The notes beneath the pieces were generated by a model that was not told where the DNA came from, did no database searches, and saw only the letters and a program-made list of their open reading frames with translations. Below, piece after piece: positions 43,857-52,102 of a stretch of 64,000 bases of DNA. The position numbers were made by a program, and so were the translations under genes. This DNA comes from Marmoricola endophyticus (GTDB lineage Bacteria > Actinomycetota > Actinomycetes > Propionibacteriales > Nocardioidaceae): assembly GCF_014644415.1 (NCBI RefSeq), contig NZ_BMKQ01000001.1:2171556-2235555 (forward strand), given 5' to 3'. Within the stretch, counting starts at the first letter, position 1. The number at the start of each line of letters is the position of its first letter.

Positions 43857-43989
43857 GGACCGCAGGCGGAGGTACGCCGAGCGCCAGCGAGGTGTGCCGG
43901 AGCCGGAGGCCCGCAGGATGTCGACAAAGACACAGCCATCTGACCCAACGTAGGACACCGACCCCCACGCGGGTCTCAGGAGAGCAGAC
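43857..43989. other. Spacer between gyrB and gyrA with degenerate repeat
   Basis: This 133-base spacer contains GAGCGCCAGCGAGG, the same core as in the 6161-6239 REP-like element, and a TGTCGACAA at 43919-43927 resembling the sites near parB and in dnaA. It is unusual for gyrB and gyrA to be this far apart with a repeat between them. AGGAGAGC before 43990 is the gyrA ribosome binding site. Confidence 0.45.
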
Positions 43990-46659
43990 ATGACCGAGAT
44001 GACCAGCAACCTCGGCGGCGAGGGTGGCGGCCCCGGCGGCCGGGTCGAGCCGATCGAGCTGCAGACCTCGATGCAGCGCTCGTACATCGACTACGCGATG
44101 GCGGTCATCGTCGGCCGGGCGCTGCCGGACGTGCGCGACGGGCTCAAGCCGGTGCACCGCCGGGTGCTCTACGCGATGTACGACGGCGGCTACCGCCCCG
44201 ACCGCGGGTTCTCCAAGTGCTCGCGCGTGGTCGGCGACGTGATGGGGCAGTACCACCCGCACGGCGACTCCGCGATCTACGACACCCTGGTGCGGCTTGC
44301 GCAGCCGTGGGTGATGCGGGCGCCGCTGATCCAGGGGCAGGGCAACTTCGGGTCGCCGGGCAACGACCCGGCGGCGGCGATGCGGTACACCGAGTGCCGG
44401 CTGGCGCCGCTCGCGATGGAGATGGTCAAGGGCATCGACCAGGAGACCGTCGACTTCGGGCCGAACTACGACGGCCGCTCGCAGGAGCCGCTGATCCTGC
44501 CCTCGCGCTTCCCGAACCTGCTGGTCAACGGCTCGGCGGGGATCGCGGTCGGGATGGCCACCAGCATCCCTCCGCACAACCTGCGCGAGGTCGCCTCCGG
44601 CGCGATCTGGGCGCTGGAGCACCCCGACGCGACGCGTGAGGAGCTCCAGGAGGCGCTGATCGAGCGGATCAAGGGCCCCGACTTCCCGAACTCGGCGCTG
44701 ATCGTCGGCCGCGACGGGATCGAGCAGACGTACCGCACCGGGCGTGGCTCGATCACCCAGCGTGCGGTGATCGACGTCGACGAGGACGCCCGCGGCAACA
44801 CCGAGCTGGTGATCACCGAGCTGCCGTACATGGTCAACCCCGACCACCTGCTGGAGAAGATCTCCGACCTCGCCGAGTCCGGTCGGGTGCAGGGGATCAG
44901 CAACCTGCGCGACGACACCTCCTCGCGCACCGGCCAGCGGATCGTGGTCACCCTCAAGCGCGACGCGGTCGCGCGGGTGGTGCTGAACAACCTCCTCAAG
45001 CACACCGAGCTGCAGACGAACTTCTCGGCGAACATGCTCGCGCTGGTCGACGGGGTGCCGCGGACCCTGACGATCGACCAGTTCATCGCGCACTGGGTCG
45101 AGCACCAGATCGACGTGATCCGCAGGCGCACGGAGTACCTCCTGCGCCGCGCCGAGGAGCGCGCCCACATCCTGCGTGCCCTGGTCAAGGCGCTGGACGC
45201 CCTCGACGAGGTGATCGCGCTGATCCGGAGCTCGCCGGACGTCGCGGAAGCGCGCCAGGGCCTGATGGGGCTGCTGGACATCGACGAGGTGCAGGCCACC
45301 GCGATCCTCGACATGCAGCTGCGTGCCCTGGCCGCGCTGCAGCGCCAGAAGACCATCGACGAGCTGGCCGAGATCGAGGAGACGATCGCGGACCTGCAGG
45401 ACATCCTGGCCAACGTCTCCCGCCAGCGGCGGATCGTCATCGACGAGCTCGGCGAGATCGTGGAGAAGTACGGCGACGACCGGCGCACCCAGATCATCGC
45501 CGCCGACGGGGACCTGTCGATGGAGGACCTGATCCCCGACGAGGAGCTGGTCGTCACCATCACGCGCGGCGGCTACGCCAAGCGGACCCGGGCCGACCAG
45601 TACCGCTCGCAGAAGCGGGGCGGCAAGGGTGTGCGCGGTGCGACCCTGCGTGGCGACGACGTGGTCGAGCACTTCCTCGCCACGTCCAACCACCACTGGC
45701 TGCTGTTCTTCACCACGGCGGGACGCGTCTACCGGACCAAGGCCTACACGCTCCCCGAGGCGTCGCGCGACGCCAAGGGCGGACACGTGGCCGGCCTGCT
45801 CTCGTTCCAGCCCGACGAGGAGATCGCCCAGGTGCTGGCGATCCGAGACTACGACCAGATGCCGTACCTCGTGCTGGCCACCCGGGCGGGGCTGGTCAAG
45901 AAGACCCGGCTCGGCGACTACAACTCCCCGCGCCAGGCCGGCGTCATCGCGATCAACTTCCGCGAGGACGACGACGAGCTGATCGGTGCCGAGCTGGTCG
46001 AGGCCGACGACGACATCCTGCTGGTCTCGGCCAAGGGTCAGGCGATCCGCTTCCGCGCCGACGACGCCCAGCTGCGGCCGATGGGCCGGGCCACCTCCGG
46101 TGTCCAGGGGATGAAGTTCCGCGACGGCGACGACCTGCTCTCGATGTCGGTGATCCGCGCCAGCCAGGTCGCGCTGGAGGAGGAGGGCGAGGCGGTCGCC
46201 CCGCAGTACGTCTTCACCATCACCGACGGCGGGTTCGCCAAGCGAACCTCGATCGGCGACTACCGCCTGCAGTCGCGCGGCGGCATCGGGATCAAGGCGA
46301 TGAAGCTCGACAACGAGGAGCGCGGCCGGCTGGTCGGGGCCTTCATCGTCGTCGACGGCGACGAGGTCCTCTCGGTGACCGGTGCCGGGCAGGTCGTCCG
46401 CAGCCCGATCGACGACGGGTTCCGCCCGACCGGGCGCTCCACGATGGGCGTCAAGTTCGTCTCGCCCAAGCGGGGTGACTCCGTGGCCGTGGTGGCGCGC
46501 AGCGTCGAGCGGGCGCCCGAGATCGACGCGGAGATCGGTGACGAGGCCCCGATCGGCGACGGCGAGGATGTCGCGGATGAGGCGAGTGGTGCAACAATCG
46601 ACGCCGACGGTCCGGATGACGGTCCGGACGCCGCAGCCGACGCACCCGAGGAGCCGTGA
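43990..46659 (+). CDS. gyrA: DNA gyrase subunit A
   Basis: This 889-residue subunit cuts and rejoins DNA. The catalytic tyrosine is in [11 protein letters not shown] near residue 130. The quinolone region reads [14 protein letters not shown], keeping the serine and aspartate of sensitive enzymes. The C-terminal half has the six-bladed beta-pinwheel including the GyrA box QKRGGKG. No intein is present. The C-terminus ends in an acidic alanine/aspartate tail. The TGA overlaps the ATG of the DUF3566 gene. Confidence 0.98.
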   Translation: MTEMTSNLGGEGGGPGGRVEPIELQTSMQRSYIDYAMAVIVGRALPDVRDGLKPVHRRVLYAMYDGGYRPDRGFSKCSRVVGDVMGQYHPHGDSAIYDTLVRLAQPWVMRAPLIQGQGNFGSPGNDPAAAMRYTECRLAPLAMEMVKGIDQETVDFGPNYDGRSQEPLILPSRFPNLLVNGSAGIAVGMATSIPPHNLREVASGAIWALEHPDATREELQEALIERIKGPDFPNSALIVGRDGIEQTYRTGRGSITQRAVIDVDEDARGNTELVITELPYMVNPDHLLEKISDLAESGRVQGISNLRDDTSSRTGQRIVVTLKRDAVARVVLNNLLKHTELQTNFSANMLALVDGVPRTLTIDQFIAHWVEHQIDVIRRRTEYLLRRAEERAHILRALVKALDALDEVIALIRSSPDVAEARQGLMGLLDIDEVQATAILDMQLRALAALQRQKTIDELAEIEETIADLQDILANVSRQRRIVIDELGEIVEKYGDDRRTQIIAADGDLSMEDLIPDEELVVTITRGGYAKRTRADQYRSQKRGGKGVRGATLRGDDVVEHFLATSNHHWLLFFTTAGRVYRTKAYTLPEASRDAKGGHVAGLLSFQPDEEIAQVLAIRDYDQMPYLVLATRAGLVKKTRLGDYNSPRQAGVIAINFREDDDELIGAELVEADDDILLVSAKGQAIRFRADDAQLRPMGRATSGVQGMKFRDGDDLLSMSVIRASQVALEEEGEAVAPQYVFTITDGGFAKRTSIGDYRLQSRGGIGIKAMKLDNEERGRLVGAFIVVDGDEVLSVTGAGQVVRSPIDDGFRPTGRSTMGVKFVSPKRGDSVAVVARSVERAPEIDAEIGDEAPIGDGEDVADEASGATIDADGPDDGPDAAADAPEEP

Positions 46660-47285
46660 TGACCCAGAGCGACCAGTCAGGCCAGGACGGCCCGGCCCGT
46701 CGCCCGAGCGGCACAGGGAGGTCCTCGACGACGACGGCGGACAAGCCCGGCTCGAGGCCGGAGTCGGACCGTACGTCGTCCTCGAGCGACGCGGCCGCGA
46801 AGTCGGCCGGGTCGGCGAAGGGGTCCACCGGTTCGACGGCGGCCCCGAAGTCCGGAGCGGCCGCGAGCATCGTCTCGCGCGTCGCTGCGGCGGGATCCAA
46901 GGATCGCGCCGGCGACCCGGCTCGCAAGCCGCGCCGGGCGCGACTCCGGCTGACCCAGGTCGATGCGTGGACGGTGCTGAAGACGACCTTCCTGCTCTCC
47001 ATCGCGATGGGGATCGTGAGCATCGTCGCGGTCGCGGTGATCTGGACGGTGCTCGGCGTGGCCGGTGTCTTCGACTCGATGAACGACACCATCCAGTCCC
47101 TGCTCGGCAACGACTTCCGGATCCAGGACTACATCGGGACCGGTCGGATCCTCGGCTTCACGATGATCTTCGCGGTGGTGAACGTCGTGCTCCTGACCGC
47201 GATCGGCACCCTGGCGGCGTTCTTGTACAACCTCGCGGCGACCCTGCTCGGCGGGGTCGAGGTCACGCTCACCGAGGACCGCTGA
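46659..47285 (+). CDS. DUF3566 domain membrane protein
   Basis: This 208-residue protein has a long disordered N-terminus rich in serine, alanine and lysine (about 100 residues) followed by the DUF3566 core: ARLRLTQVDAWTVLKTTFLLSIAMGIV, a first span, SMNDTIQSLLG, and a second span ending in LLGGVEVTLTED. It is the Rv0007 equivalent and always follows gyrA in actinobacteria; its function is unknown. ATG 46659 with GAGGAG upstream is preferred over the overlapping GTG 46656. Confidence 0.88.
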   Translation: MTQSDQSGQDGPARRPSGTGRSSTTTADKPGSRPESDRTSSSSDAAAKSAGSAKGSTGSTAAPKSGAAASIVSRVAAAGSKDRAGDPARKPRRARLRLTQVDAWTVLKTTFLLSIAMGIVSIVAVAVIWTVLGVAGVFDSMNDTIQSLLGNDFRIQDYIGTGRILGFTMIFAVVNVVLLTAIGTLAAFLYNLAATLLGGVEVTLTEDR

Positions 47286-47295
47286 ACCAGCGATT

Positions 47296-47323
47296 TTGGA
47301 GGGCCGCGAGGCCGTGCGATAAC
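47296..47323 (+). promoter_or_regulatory. tRNA-Ile promoter TTGGAG-N16-GATAAC
   Basis: TTGGAG (47296-47301) and GATAAC (47318-47323) are spaced by 16 bases and end 42 bases before the tRNA. The tRNA-Leu gene has the same -10 and spacing. Confidence 0.6.
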
Positions 47324-47365
47324 CTCTGCGAGGTCGTGGCGCCGCTCGGCGGACCACCCCTGCTG

Positions 47366-47439
47366 GGGCCTATAGCTCAGACGGTTAGAGCGCTTCCCTG
47401 ATAAGGAAGAGGTCAGAGGTTCAAGTCCTCTTAGGCCCA
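47366..47439 (+). tRNA. tRNA-Ile (GAT)
   Basis: The 74-base cloverleaf is complete: acceptor GGGCCTA pairs with TAGGCCC, the D arm reads AGCTCAGACGGTTAGAGC, the anticodon loop CTGATAA gives GAT, and the T arm has GGTTCAAGTCC. No CCA is encoded. It follows gyrA/DUF3566 as ileT does in mycobacteria. Confidence 0.98.
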
Positions 47440-47541
47440 CTCCTCGCCCCCGCGACCCCTCGCCGGTCCGGAGTTCGGCTCGGTCGCCTTCGTCGCGCCG
47501 ACTACGCTGGCGAGGGTCCCGTGCCCACTTCAGGAGGTCTG

Positions 47542-47703
47542 GTGAAGAAGATCCTGCTGGTCGCCCTGGCGGTCGCCGCCGGTGTCGTCGCCAAGAGGCG
47601 TGTCGACGCCGCCAACGAGGAGCAGTCGCTGTGGCGCGAGGCCACCGACGCGGTCACCGGCCCCGCGGCCGACCTGTCCCGCGATTCCGGGCCGCGAGGC
47701 TGA
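47542..47703 (+). CDS. DLW-39 family small protein
   Basis: This 53-residue protein has an N-terminal hydrophobic segment (KKILLVALAVAAGVVAKRRV) and the family hallmark near the C-terminus, here EQSLWREATD in place of the usual DLW. The family is typically encoded between tRNA-Ile and tRNA-Ala in actinobacteria, exactly as here. GTG 47542 is preceded by AGGAGG, and a TACGCT -10 lies at 47503-47508. Function unknown; probably a small membrane-anchored peptide. Confidence 0.85.
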   Translation: MKKILLVALAVAAGVVAKRRVDAANEEQSLWREATDAVTGPAADLSRDSGPRG

Positions 47704-47727
47704 CCCACCGCGTCGTACGACGCACCA

Positions 47728-47800
47728 GGGGCCATGGCGCAATTGGTAGCGCACCTGCTTTGCAAGCAGGGGGTTAGGGGTTCGAGTCCCCTTGGCTCCA
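47728..47800 (+). tRNA. tRNA-Ala (TGC)
   Basis: The 73-base cloverleaf has acceptor GGGGCCA pairing with TGGCTCC, including the G3:U70 pair that identifies alanine tRNA, anticodon loop TTTGCAA giving TGC, and T arm GGTTCGAGTCC. The three bases after the discriminator are CCG, so CCA is not encoded. Confidence 0.98.
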
Positions 47801-47823
47801 CCGACCACGGGTGAGGAGGAGGC

Positions 47824-48582
47824 ATGCCGACGCTGCTCGCCCCTCGCTACCTCGGTGCGCACCTGCTGATGGTGCTGGCCGTCGTGATCGCCACCGGTCT
47901 CGGGATCTGGCAGCTGGACGCCTGGCAGTCGCGTCGGGCCGACGCCCAGCGCGACCTGACCACCGCGCAGCCCCGGCCGCTGTCCTCGGTGATGGGACCC
48001 GACGAGCCGTTCCCGGGGCAGTCGCTGGGACGTCCCGTCGCCCTGTCGGGGGAGTGGCTCACGCGGAGCACGATGTACGTCTCCGACCGGCGCGAGGGCG
48101 ACCGGTACGGCTACTGGGTGGTCACCCCGGTACAGGTGTCCGGCACCTCCTCGGCCATGCCGGTCGTACGCGGCTGGTCACCACGCCCTTCCGGCCCGGC
48201 GGTGAGCGGGTCGGTCCGGCTGACCGGCTGGCTGCAGCCGGGAGAGGGCTCGAACCTCCTCGACGAGGACCCCGACGACGACGTGATCCCCGAGATGCGG
48301 ATCGCGTCGATGGTCCAGCACGTGCCCACGGACCTCTACGGCGGCTTCGTCATCGACCAGTCGGCGGGTCCGGGGTTGAGCCAGGTCAGCCCGACCGACG
48401 CCCCGCCCGTGGGCTCGACGACGGCGCTGCGCAACCTGCTCTACGCGATCGAGTGGTGGGTCTTCGCCCTGTTCGCGTTCGTGGTCTGGGTGCGGTGGTG
48501 CCGCGACACCCTGGACCCGGAGCGCCGCTCCGACGAGGCCGACGAGCCCGTCACGAGCACCGAGGACCCGGTCGCCCACTGA
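47824..48582 (+). CDS. SURF1 family cytochrome oxidase biogenesis protein
   Basis: This 252-residue protein has two membrane spans at its ends (LLMVLAVVIATGLGIWQLDAW and LYAIEWWVFALFAFVVWVRW) and an external domain between, the SURF1 topology. Typical motifs are GIWQLDAWQSRR and YGYWVVTPVQ...VVRGW. SURF1 helps assemble haem-copper oxidases, probably by handling haem a. GAGGAGGC precedes the ATG. The C-terminal tail is acidic. Confidence 0.9.
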   Translation: MPTLLAPRYLGAHLLMVLAVVIATGLGIWQLDAWQSRRADAQRDLTTAQPRPLSSVMGPDEPFPGQSLGRPVALSGEWLTRSTMYVSDRREGDRYGYWVVTPVQVSGTSSAMPVVRGWSPRPSGPAVSGSVRLTGWLQPGEGSNLLDEDPDDDVIPEMRIASMVQHVPTDLYGGFVIDQSAGPGLSQVSPTDAPPVGSTTALRNLLYAIEWWVFALFAFVVWVRWCRDTLDPERRSDEADEPVTSTEDPVAH

Positions 48583-48643
48583 CACCGGATGTTCACGTCT
48601 GCGGTGCTGGCGCGCGCCGGTGGCGCAGGGGAGGGTGTCGACC

Positions 48644-49429
48644 ATGACTCTCTCTCGGGACACCCTCGCGCGCCTCGGGGCGGTGCTGGTGCTGCTGCTG
48701 GGCGCCGTCGTCGCCTCGCCCGCCTCGCCCCCGGCCTCGGCCGCCGACTACTACGCCGGTACGTCCGGTCTCTCCGGCTCCGCGCTGGAGGCGAAGCTGC
48801 ACACGATCGTCTCCACCGGCGTGACCAGGCTGTCGTACGACGACGTCTGGACCGCGCTGCAGGACACCGACCAGGACCCGGCGAACCCGAGCAACGTGAT
48901 CGAGCTCTACACCGGCAGGAGCATCGCCAAGTCGAACCACGGCGGTGGCGTGGACCAGTGGAACCGTGAGCACGTGTGGGCCAAGAGCCACGGGGACTTC
49001 GGCACGTCCGCCGGCCCGGGCACCGACGTCCACCACCTGCGGCCCAGCGACGTGACCGTCAACGGCGCACGGGGCAACCTCGACTTCGACGAGGGCGGGA
49101 CCCAGAACAGCGAGGCGCCGGGCAACTACGCGGATGCCGACTCCTGGGAGCCGCGCGACGCCGTCAAGGGCGACGTCGCACGGATGGTCCTCTACATGTC
49201 GGTCCGCTACGACGGCGGCGACGGCTTCGCCGACCTCGAGGTCAACGACCGGACCGGCAACGGCTCCGCGCCCCACATCGGCAAGCTCTCCACGCTGCTG
49301 ACCTGGAACGCCCAGGACCCGCCGGACGCCTTCGAGCAGCGCCGCAACGAGGAGATCTACACCCGCTGGCAGCACAACCGGAACCCGTTCGTCGACCACC
49401 CCGAGTTCGCCGCCCGGATCTGGGGCTGA
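48644..49429 (+). CDS. Secreted endonuclease I family nuclease
   Basis: This 261-residue protein has a signal peptide (LARLGAVLVLLLGAVVASPAS...SAA) and an endonuclease I domain: SYDDVWTALQDTD, the metal site WNREHVWAKSHG, DVHHLRPSD and ARGNLDFDEGG. These His-Me finger enzymes cut DNA or RNA outside the cell, for nutrition or defence. ATG 48644 with GGGAGGG eight bases upstream is chosen. It sits between SURF1 and DUF3817, which are usually adjacent, so it may be an insertion into this neighbourhood. Confidence 0.88.
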   Translation: MTLSRDTLARLGAVLVLLLGAVVASPASPPASAADYYAGTSGLSGSALEAKLHTIVSTGVTRLSYDDVWTALQDTDQDPANPSNVIELYTGRSIAKSNHGGGVDQWNREHVWAKSHGDFGTSAGPGTDVHHLRPSDVTVNGARGNLDFDEGGTQNSEAPGNYADADSWEPRDAVKGDVARMVLYMSVRYDGGDGFADLEVNDRTGNGSAPHIGKLSTLLTWNAQDPPDAFEQRRNEEIYTRWQHNRNPFVDHPEFAARIWG

Positions 49430-49439
49430 CCCCGGGCCG

Positions 49440-49463
49440 GCCGGGGACCTCCCGGTCCCCGGC
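49440..49463 (+). terminator. Terminator hairpin after the nuclease gene
   Basis: GCCGGGGACC and GGTCCCCGGC form a perfect 10-bp stem with a TCCC loop, ten bases after the stop. There is no T run. Confidence 0.75.
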
Positions 49464-49477
49464 TGGGTCCCGGTCAG

Positions 49478-49483
49478 TAGGTT
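49478..49483 (+). promoter_or_regulatory. -10 element TAGGTT upstream of the DUF3817 gene
   Basis: TAGGTT ends seven bases before the GTG at 49491, predicting a leaderless mRNA; it directly follows a terminator. Confidence 0.5.
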
Positions 49484-49490
49484 CAAGACC

Positions 49491-49844
49491 GTGAAGAACG
49501 CCCTGCTGCGCTACCGCGTGATGGCCACGATCGTCGGGGTCCTGCTGATCGTGCTGATCCTGGTCGGCGTTCCGCTGAAGTACCTCACCGCCGACGGCAC
49601 CGGCACCCACTCGGCCGGCGACTTCATCACCGAGTACCTCGGCATCGGGCACGGCTACCTCTACATGATCTTCCTGGTCATGGCCCTGCTGCTGGCGCGG
49701 CGGGCACGGTGGGACATCGGGTTCACCATCGTCACGCTGCTGTGCGGCACCGTCCCGGTCCTGAGCTTCTGGGCCGAGCACCGGGCGACGCGTCGGGTGC
49801 GTGCGGAGTACCCCGAGACCGCACCGGAGCACAGCACGGTCTGA
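49491..49844 (+). CDS. DUF3817 membrane protein
   Basis: This 117-residue protein has three membrane segments with the family signatures GVPLKYL in the first loop, IGHGYLYMIFLVMALLL in the second span and TLLCGTVPVLSFWAEHR in the third. DUF3817 proteins are common in actinobacteria, often near SURF1; they have no assigned function, although the GHG/PLKY motifs suggest a link to oxidase biogenesis. The start is GTG. Confidence 0.88.
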   Translation: MKNALLRYRVMATIVGVLLIVLILVGVPLKYLTADGTGTHSAGDFITEYLGIGHGYLYMIFLVMALLLARRARWDIGFTIVTLLCGTVPVLSFWAEHRATRRVRAEYPETAPEHSTV

Positions 49845-49905
49845 GCCTGCTGGGGCGACGTGCGAGGATCGAGGCGTACCACCACTCCCGACCCGAGAGG
49901 GACCC

Positions 49906-50421
49906 ATGTCCGACCTCCAGGCCACGCTGAAGACCAACCGTGGCGACATCGTCGTGAACCTCCTGCCGAACCACACGCCGAAGACCGTGGACAACTTCAC
50001 CGGCCTCGCGGAGGGCACGAAGGACTACACCGACGACGCCGGGCGCTCGGGGGAGAGGTTCTACGACGGCCTCGGCTTCCACCGCGTCATCTCCGGCTTC
50101 ATGATCCAGGGCGGCTGCCCCCTGGGCACCGGCACCGGCGGCCCGGGCTACACGTTCGCCGACGAGTTCCACCCCGAGCTGTCGTTCAACAAGCCGTACC
50201 TGCTGGCCATGGCCAACGCGGGACCGGGCACCAACGGATCGCAGTTCTTCATCACCGTCGCCCCGACGCCGCACCTGACCAACCGGCACACCATCTTCGG
50301 TGAGGTCGCCGACCAGGCCAGCCGCGACGTCGTCGACGCCATCGCCACCACCCCGACCTCCCGTGGGGACCAGCCGGTCGACCCGGTGGTCATCGAGACG
50401 GTCGAGGTGACCCGCAGCTGA
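49906..50421 (+). CDS. Peptidyl-prolyl cis-trans isomerase (cyclophilin)
   Basis: This 171-residue cytoplasmic cyclophilin has the active-site strand FHRVISGFMIQGG, the segment AMANAGPGTNGSQFFIT and HTIFGEV. It speeds proline isomerisation in folding and is the PpiA/Rv0009 equivalent. No signal peptide is present. GAGAGGG precedes the ATG. Its stop probably overlaps the start of the rhomboid gene. Confidence 0.95.
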   Translation: MSDLQATLKTNRGDIVVNLLPNHTPKTVDNFTGLAEGTKDYTDDAGRSGERFYDGLGFHRVISGFMIQGGCPLGTGTGGPGYTFADEFHPELSFNKPYLLAMANAGPGTNGSQFFITVAPTPHLTNRHTIFGEVADQASRDVVDAIATTPTSRGDQPVDPVVIETVEVTRS

Positions 50422-51326
50422 GCGAGTTCTCCACGGGCAGCGCCGACCGCGGGTCGGCGCTGCCCGTCTGCTTCCGGCACCCCGACCGCGAGACGGGGAT
50501 CCGCTGCCAGCGCTGCGGTCGGCCGATCTGCCCCGACTGCATGCGGGACGCCGCGGTTGGTCACCAGTGCCCGGTGTGCGTCAAGGAGGGGCAGCGCAGC
50601 ACCCGCCAGGGCCGCGCGACGTACGGCGGCTCCCGCTCGGCCGATCCGCGGCAGACCACGTATGTGCTGATCGGGCTGAACGTCCTCCTCTTCCTCGCCT
50701 TCCTGGCGACGGGCGGCGCCGGCGGTGCGCTGTACCGCGCGCTGGTGCTGATCCCGACCGGCATCCCGGTCTCGAACGGCGACGGCGGCGTCACCGTCGC
50801 CCGGGGCGTCGCCGACGGCGCGTGGTGGCAGCTGCTGACCAGCGCGTTCGCCCAGACCGGCGTTCTCCACATCGCGCTGAACATGCTGTCGCTGTACTTC
50901 CTCGGCCCCGCCCTCGAGGCGGTCGTGGGCCGCGCGCGGTTCCTCGCGATCTACCTCGCCTCGGCGCTCACCGGCAGCCTCGCGGTGCTGCTGCTCTCGT
51001 CGCCGTACTCGGTCACGCTCGGTGCCTCCGGGGCGATCTTCGGCCTGCTCGGCGGCATCCTCGTCACCGCGCGCAAGGCCGGCGGCGACATCCGCCCGCT
51101 CGCGACGTGGGGCGTGCTGATGCTCGTCTACCCGCTCGTCGTCGGTGGGAGGAGCATCTCCTGGCAGGGGCACCTCGGCGGGCTGATCGGTGGTCTGCTG
51201 CTGACCGCCGCCGTGGCGTACGCACCCCGGGGTCGGTTCCGGTCGTGGTTCCAGTGGGGGGCGGTGGCCGGCGTCGTCGTCCTCACGCTCGTGGGCGTCG
51301 CCCTGCGCGCACTCGCCCTGAGCTAG
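50418..51326 (+). CDS. Rhomboid family serine protease with N-terminal zinc finger
   Basis: This polytopic protease has the catalytic serine in LGASGAIFGLLGG and the histidine in GHLGGLIGG, with six to seven spans. Upstream of the first ATG (50541) the same frame encodes a zinc ribbon, CFRHP...RCQRCGRPICPDCMRD, continuing into CPVCV after the ATG, so the real start must be further left. No ATG or GTG is available there; a CTG at 50418 overlaps the cyclophilin stop (CTGA) and has GAGGTGA seven bases upstream. Rhomboids cleave membrane proteins within the bilayer; the target is unknown. Confidence 0.87.
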   Translation: MSEFSTGSADRGSALPVCFRHPDRETGIRCQRCGRPICPDCMRDAAVGHQCPVCVKEGQRSTRQGRATYGGSRSADPRQTTYVLIGLNVLLFLAFLATGGAGGALYRALVLIPTGIPVSNGDGGVTVARGVADGAWWQLLTSAFAQTGVLHIALNMLSLYFLGPALEAVVGRARFLAIYLASALTGSLAVLLLSSPYSVTLGASGAIFGLLGGILVTARKAGGDIRPLATWGVLMLVYPLVVGGRSISWQGHLGGLIGGLLLTAAVAYAPRGRFRSWFQWGAVAGVVVLTLVGVALRALALS

Positions 51327-51366
51327 CTCGTCGTTTCCCACAGTGGGGGAAAACCCTGTGGGTAAC

Positions 51367-51378
51367 TACACGCGTGTA
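51367..51378. promoter_or_regulatory. Palindrome TACACGCGTGTA
   Basis: A perfect 12-bp palindrome flanked by GTAAC on one side and AACTC on the other, just after the rhomboid gene. It may be a regulator site or part of a termination signal; no gene starts next to it. Confidence 0.35.
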
Positions 51379-51446
51379 ACTCGCGGTCGATGCGGGTTCA
51401 CCACGGTATGCAGGTGGGTATCGGTCGATTCGGGCAGGCGTGCGCG

Positions 51447-51514
51447 CTTCCCACGACGAATGCGTACTTCCCACGTGGAGCACACCGAGGGAAGTGCAGA
51501 TTCGTCGTGGGGAG
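51447..51514. repeat. Large imperfect inverted repeat (26-bp arms)
   Basis: Two 26-base arms (51447-51472 and 51489-51514) pair at 22 positions around a 16-base loop. The outer part CTTCCCACGACGAAT matches ATTCGTCGTGGGGAG. The hairpin lies between the convergent rhomboid and crgA genes. It could be a bidirectional terminator, but the long, nearly perfect arms also resemble a miniature mobile palindrome. The rest of the 211-base spacer (51327-51537) has no gene. Confidence 0.75.
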
Positions 51515-51537
51515 CAGAGCTCGGTGCCCGACGAGCG

Positions 51538-52017
51538 CTACTCCCAGTGGACTGCGTAGAAGAACCCCACGGCGATGAAGGCGATCCCGAGGAAGAGGTT
51601 CTTCTGCCCGAGGACGTCCATCAGCGGGATCTTCACGTCGGCGGAGTTGCCGACGAAGTAGAACAGCACGATCCACAGCAGGCCGATCAGCGGGAAGCCG
51701 AGCATCCCGATCACGACGCCGCGACCACGGCCCATCGGCGTCGTCGGGTGGGCGGAGACGAACAGGCCCAGGATCAGGATGGCGAAGCCGATGAGGATGT
51801 TCCAGTCACCGAGCGGCGCCATGAACCCGCTCTGGTCCGAGGGCTTGGGCCCCAGGCCCTTCTGCCACTGGGCGGCGTCGCGGGCCACCGTGAGGTAGAC
51901 GGTCACCCAGGCGATGCCGACCACGACCAGCAGCACGGCGAGCGCCGTACGACGCACGGAGGTCTCGTAGCCGCTGACGCCGGTGGCGCGGGGCAGACGG
52001 GCCTTGGTCTTGGACAA
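51538..52017 (-). CDS. crgA: Cell division protein CrgA, duplicated domain
   Basis: CrgA helps recruit and stabilise FtsZ-ring and peptidoglycan synthesis proteins. This 159-residue version is nearly twice the usual 84-93 residues. It holds two CrgA-like units: spans 1-2 end with LGDWNILIGFAILILGLFVSAH and spans 3-4 end with LGQKNLFLGIAFIAVGFFYAVHW, which align with each other. I chose a TTG start with GAGGAG upstream, giving SKTKARLPRATG, because an upstream frame opening is proline/arginine rich and not CrgA-like. It diverges from the DUF881 gene. Confidence 0.87.
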   Translation of the reverse strand: MSKTKARLPRATGVSGYETSVRRTALAVLLVVVGIAWVTVYLTVARDAAQWQKGLGPKPSDQSGFMAPLGDWNILIGFAILILGLFVSAHPTTPMGRGRGVVIGMLGFPLIGLLWIVLFYFVGNSADVKIPLMDVLGQKNLFLGIAFIAVGFFYAVHWE

Positions 52018-52050
52018 CTGGGGCTCCTCGCTCGGGGACGTGCTTCTGGG

Positions 52051-52057
52051 TAGCGTA
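52051..52057. promoter_or_regulatory. Overlapping divergent -10 elements for crgA and DUF881
   Basis: TAGCGT on the plus strand (52051-52056) and TACGCT on the minus strand (52052-52057) overlap almost completely, so polymerase bound for one gene would exclude the other. Leaders would be about 30-40 bases and both contain good ribosome binding sites. Confidence 0.4.
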
Positions 52058-52102
52058 GTCAACGGGCCGCAGTGGCCACGGCCGGGCACAGGAGGCGAGT
52101 CG

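Noticed and set aside
43828-45786. Long minus-strand frame inside gyrA
   Set aside because: It is antisense to a strongly conserved gene and has no recognisable domain or ribosome binding site.
43990-46659. Intein or quinolone-resistance change in GyrA
   Set aside because: The protein is continuous with normal length, and the QRDR keeps the sensitive serine and aspartate.
51447-51514. tRNA or riboswitch
   Set aside because: It is one simple long hairpin without cloverleaf arms or ligand-type multi-stem architecture.
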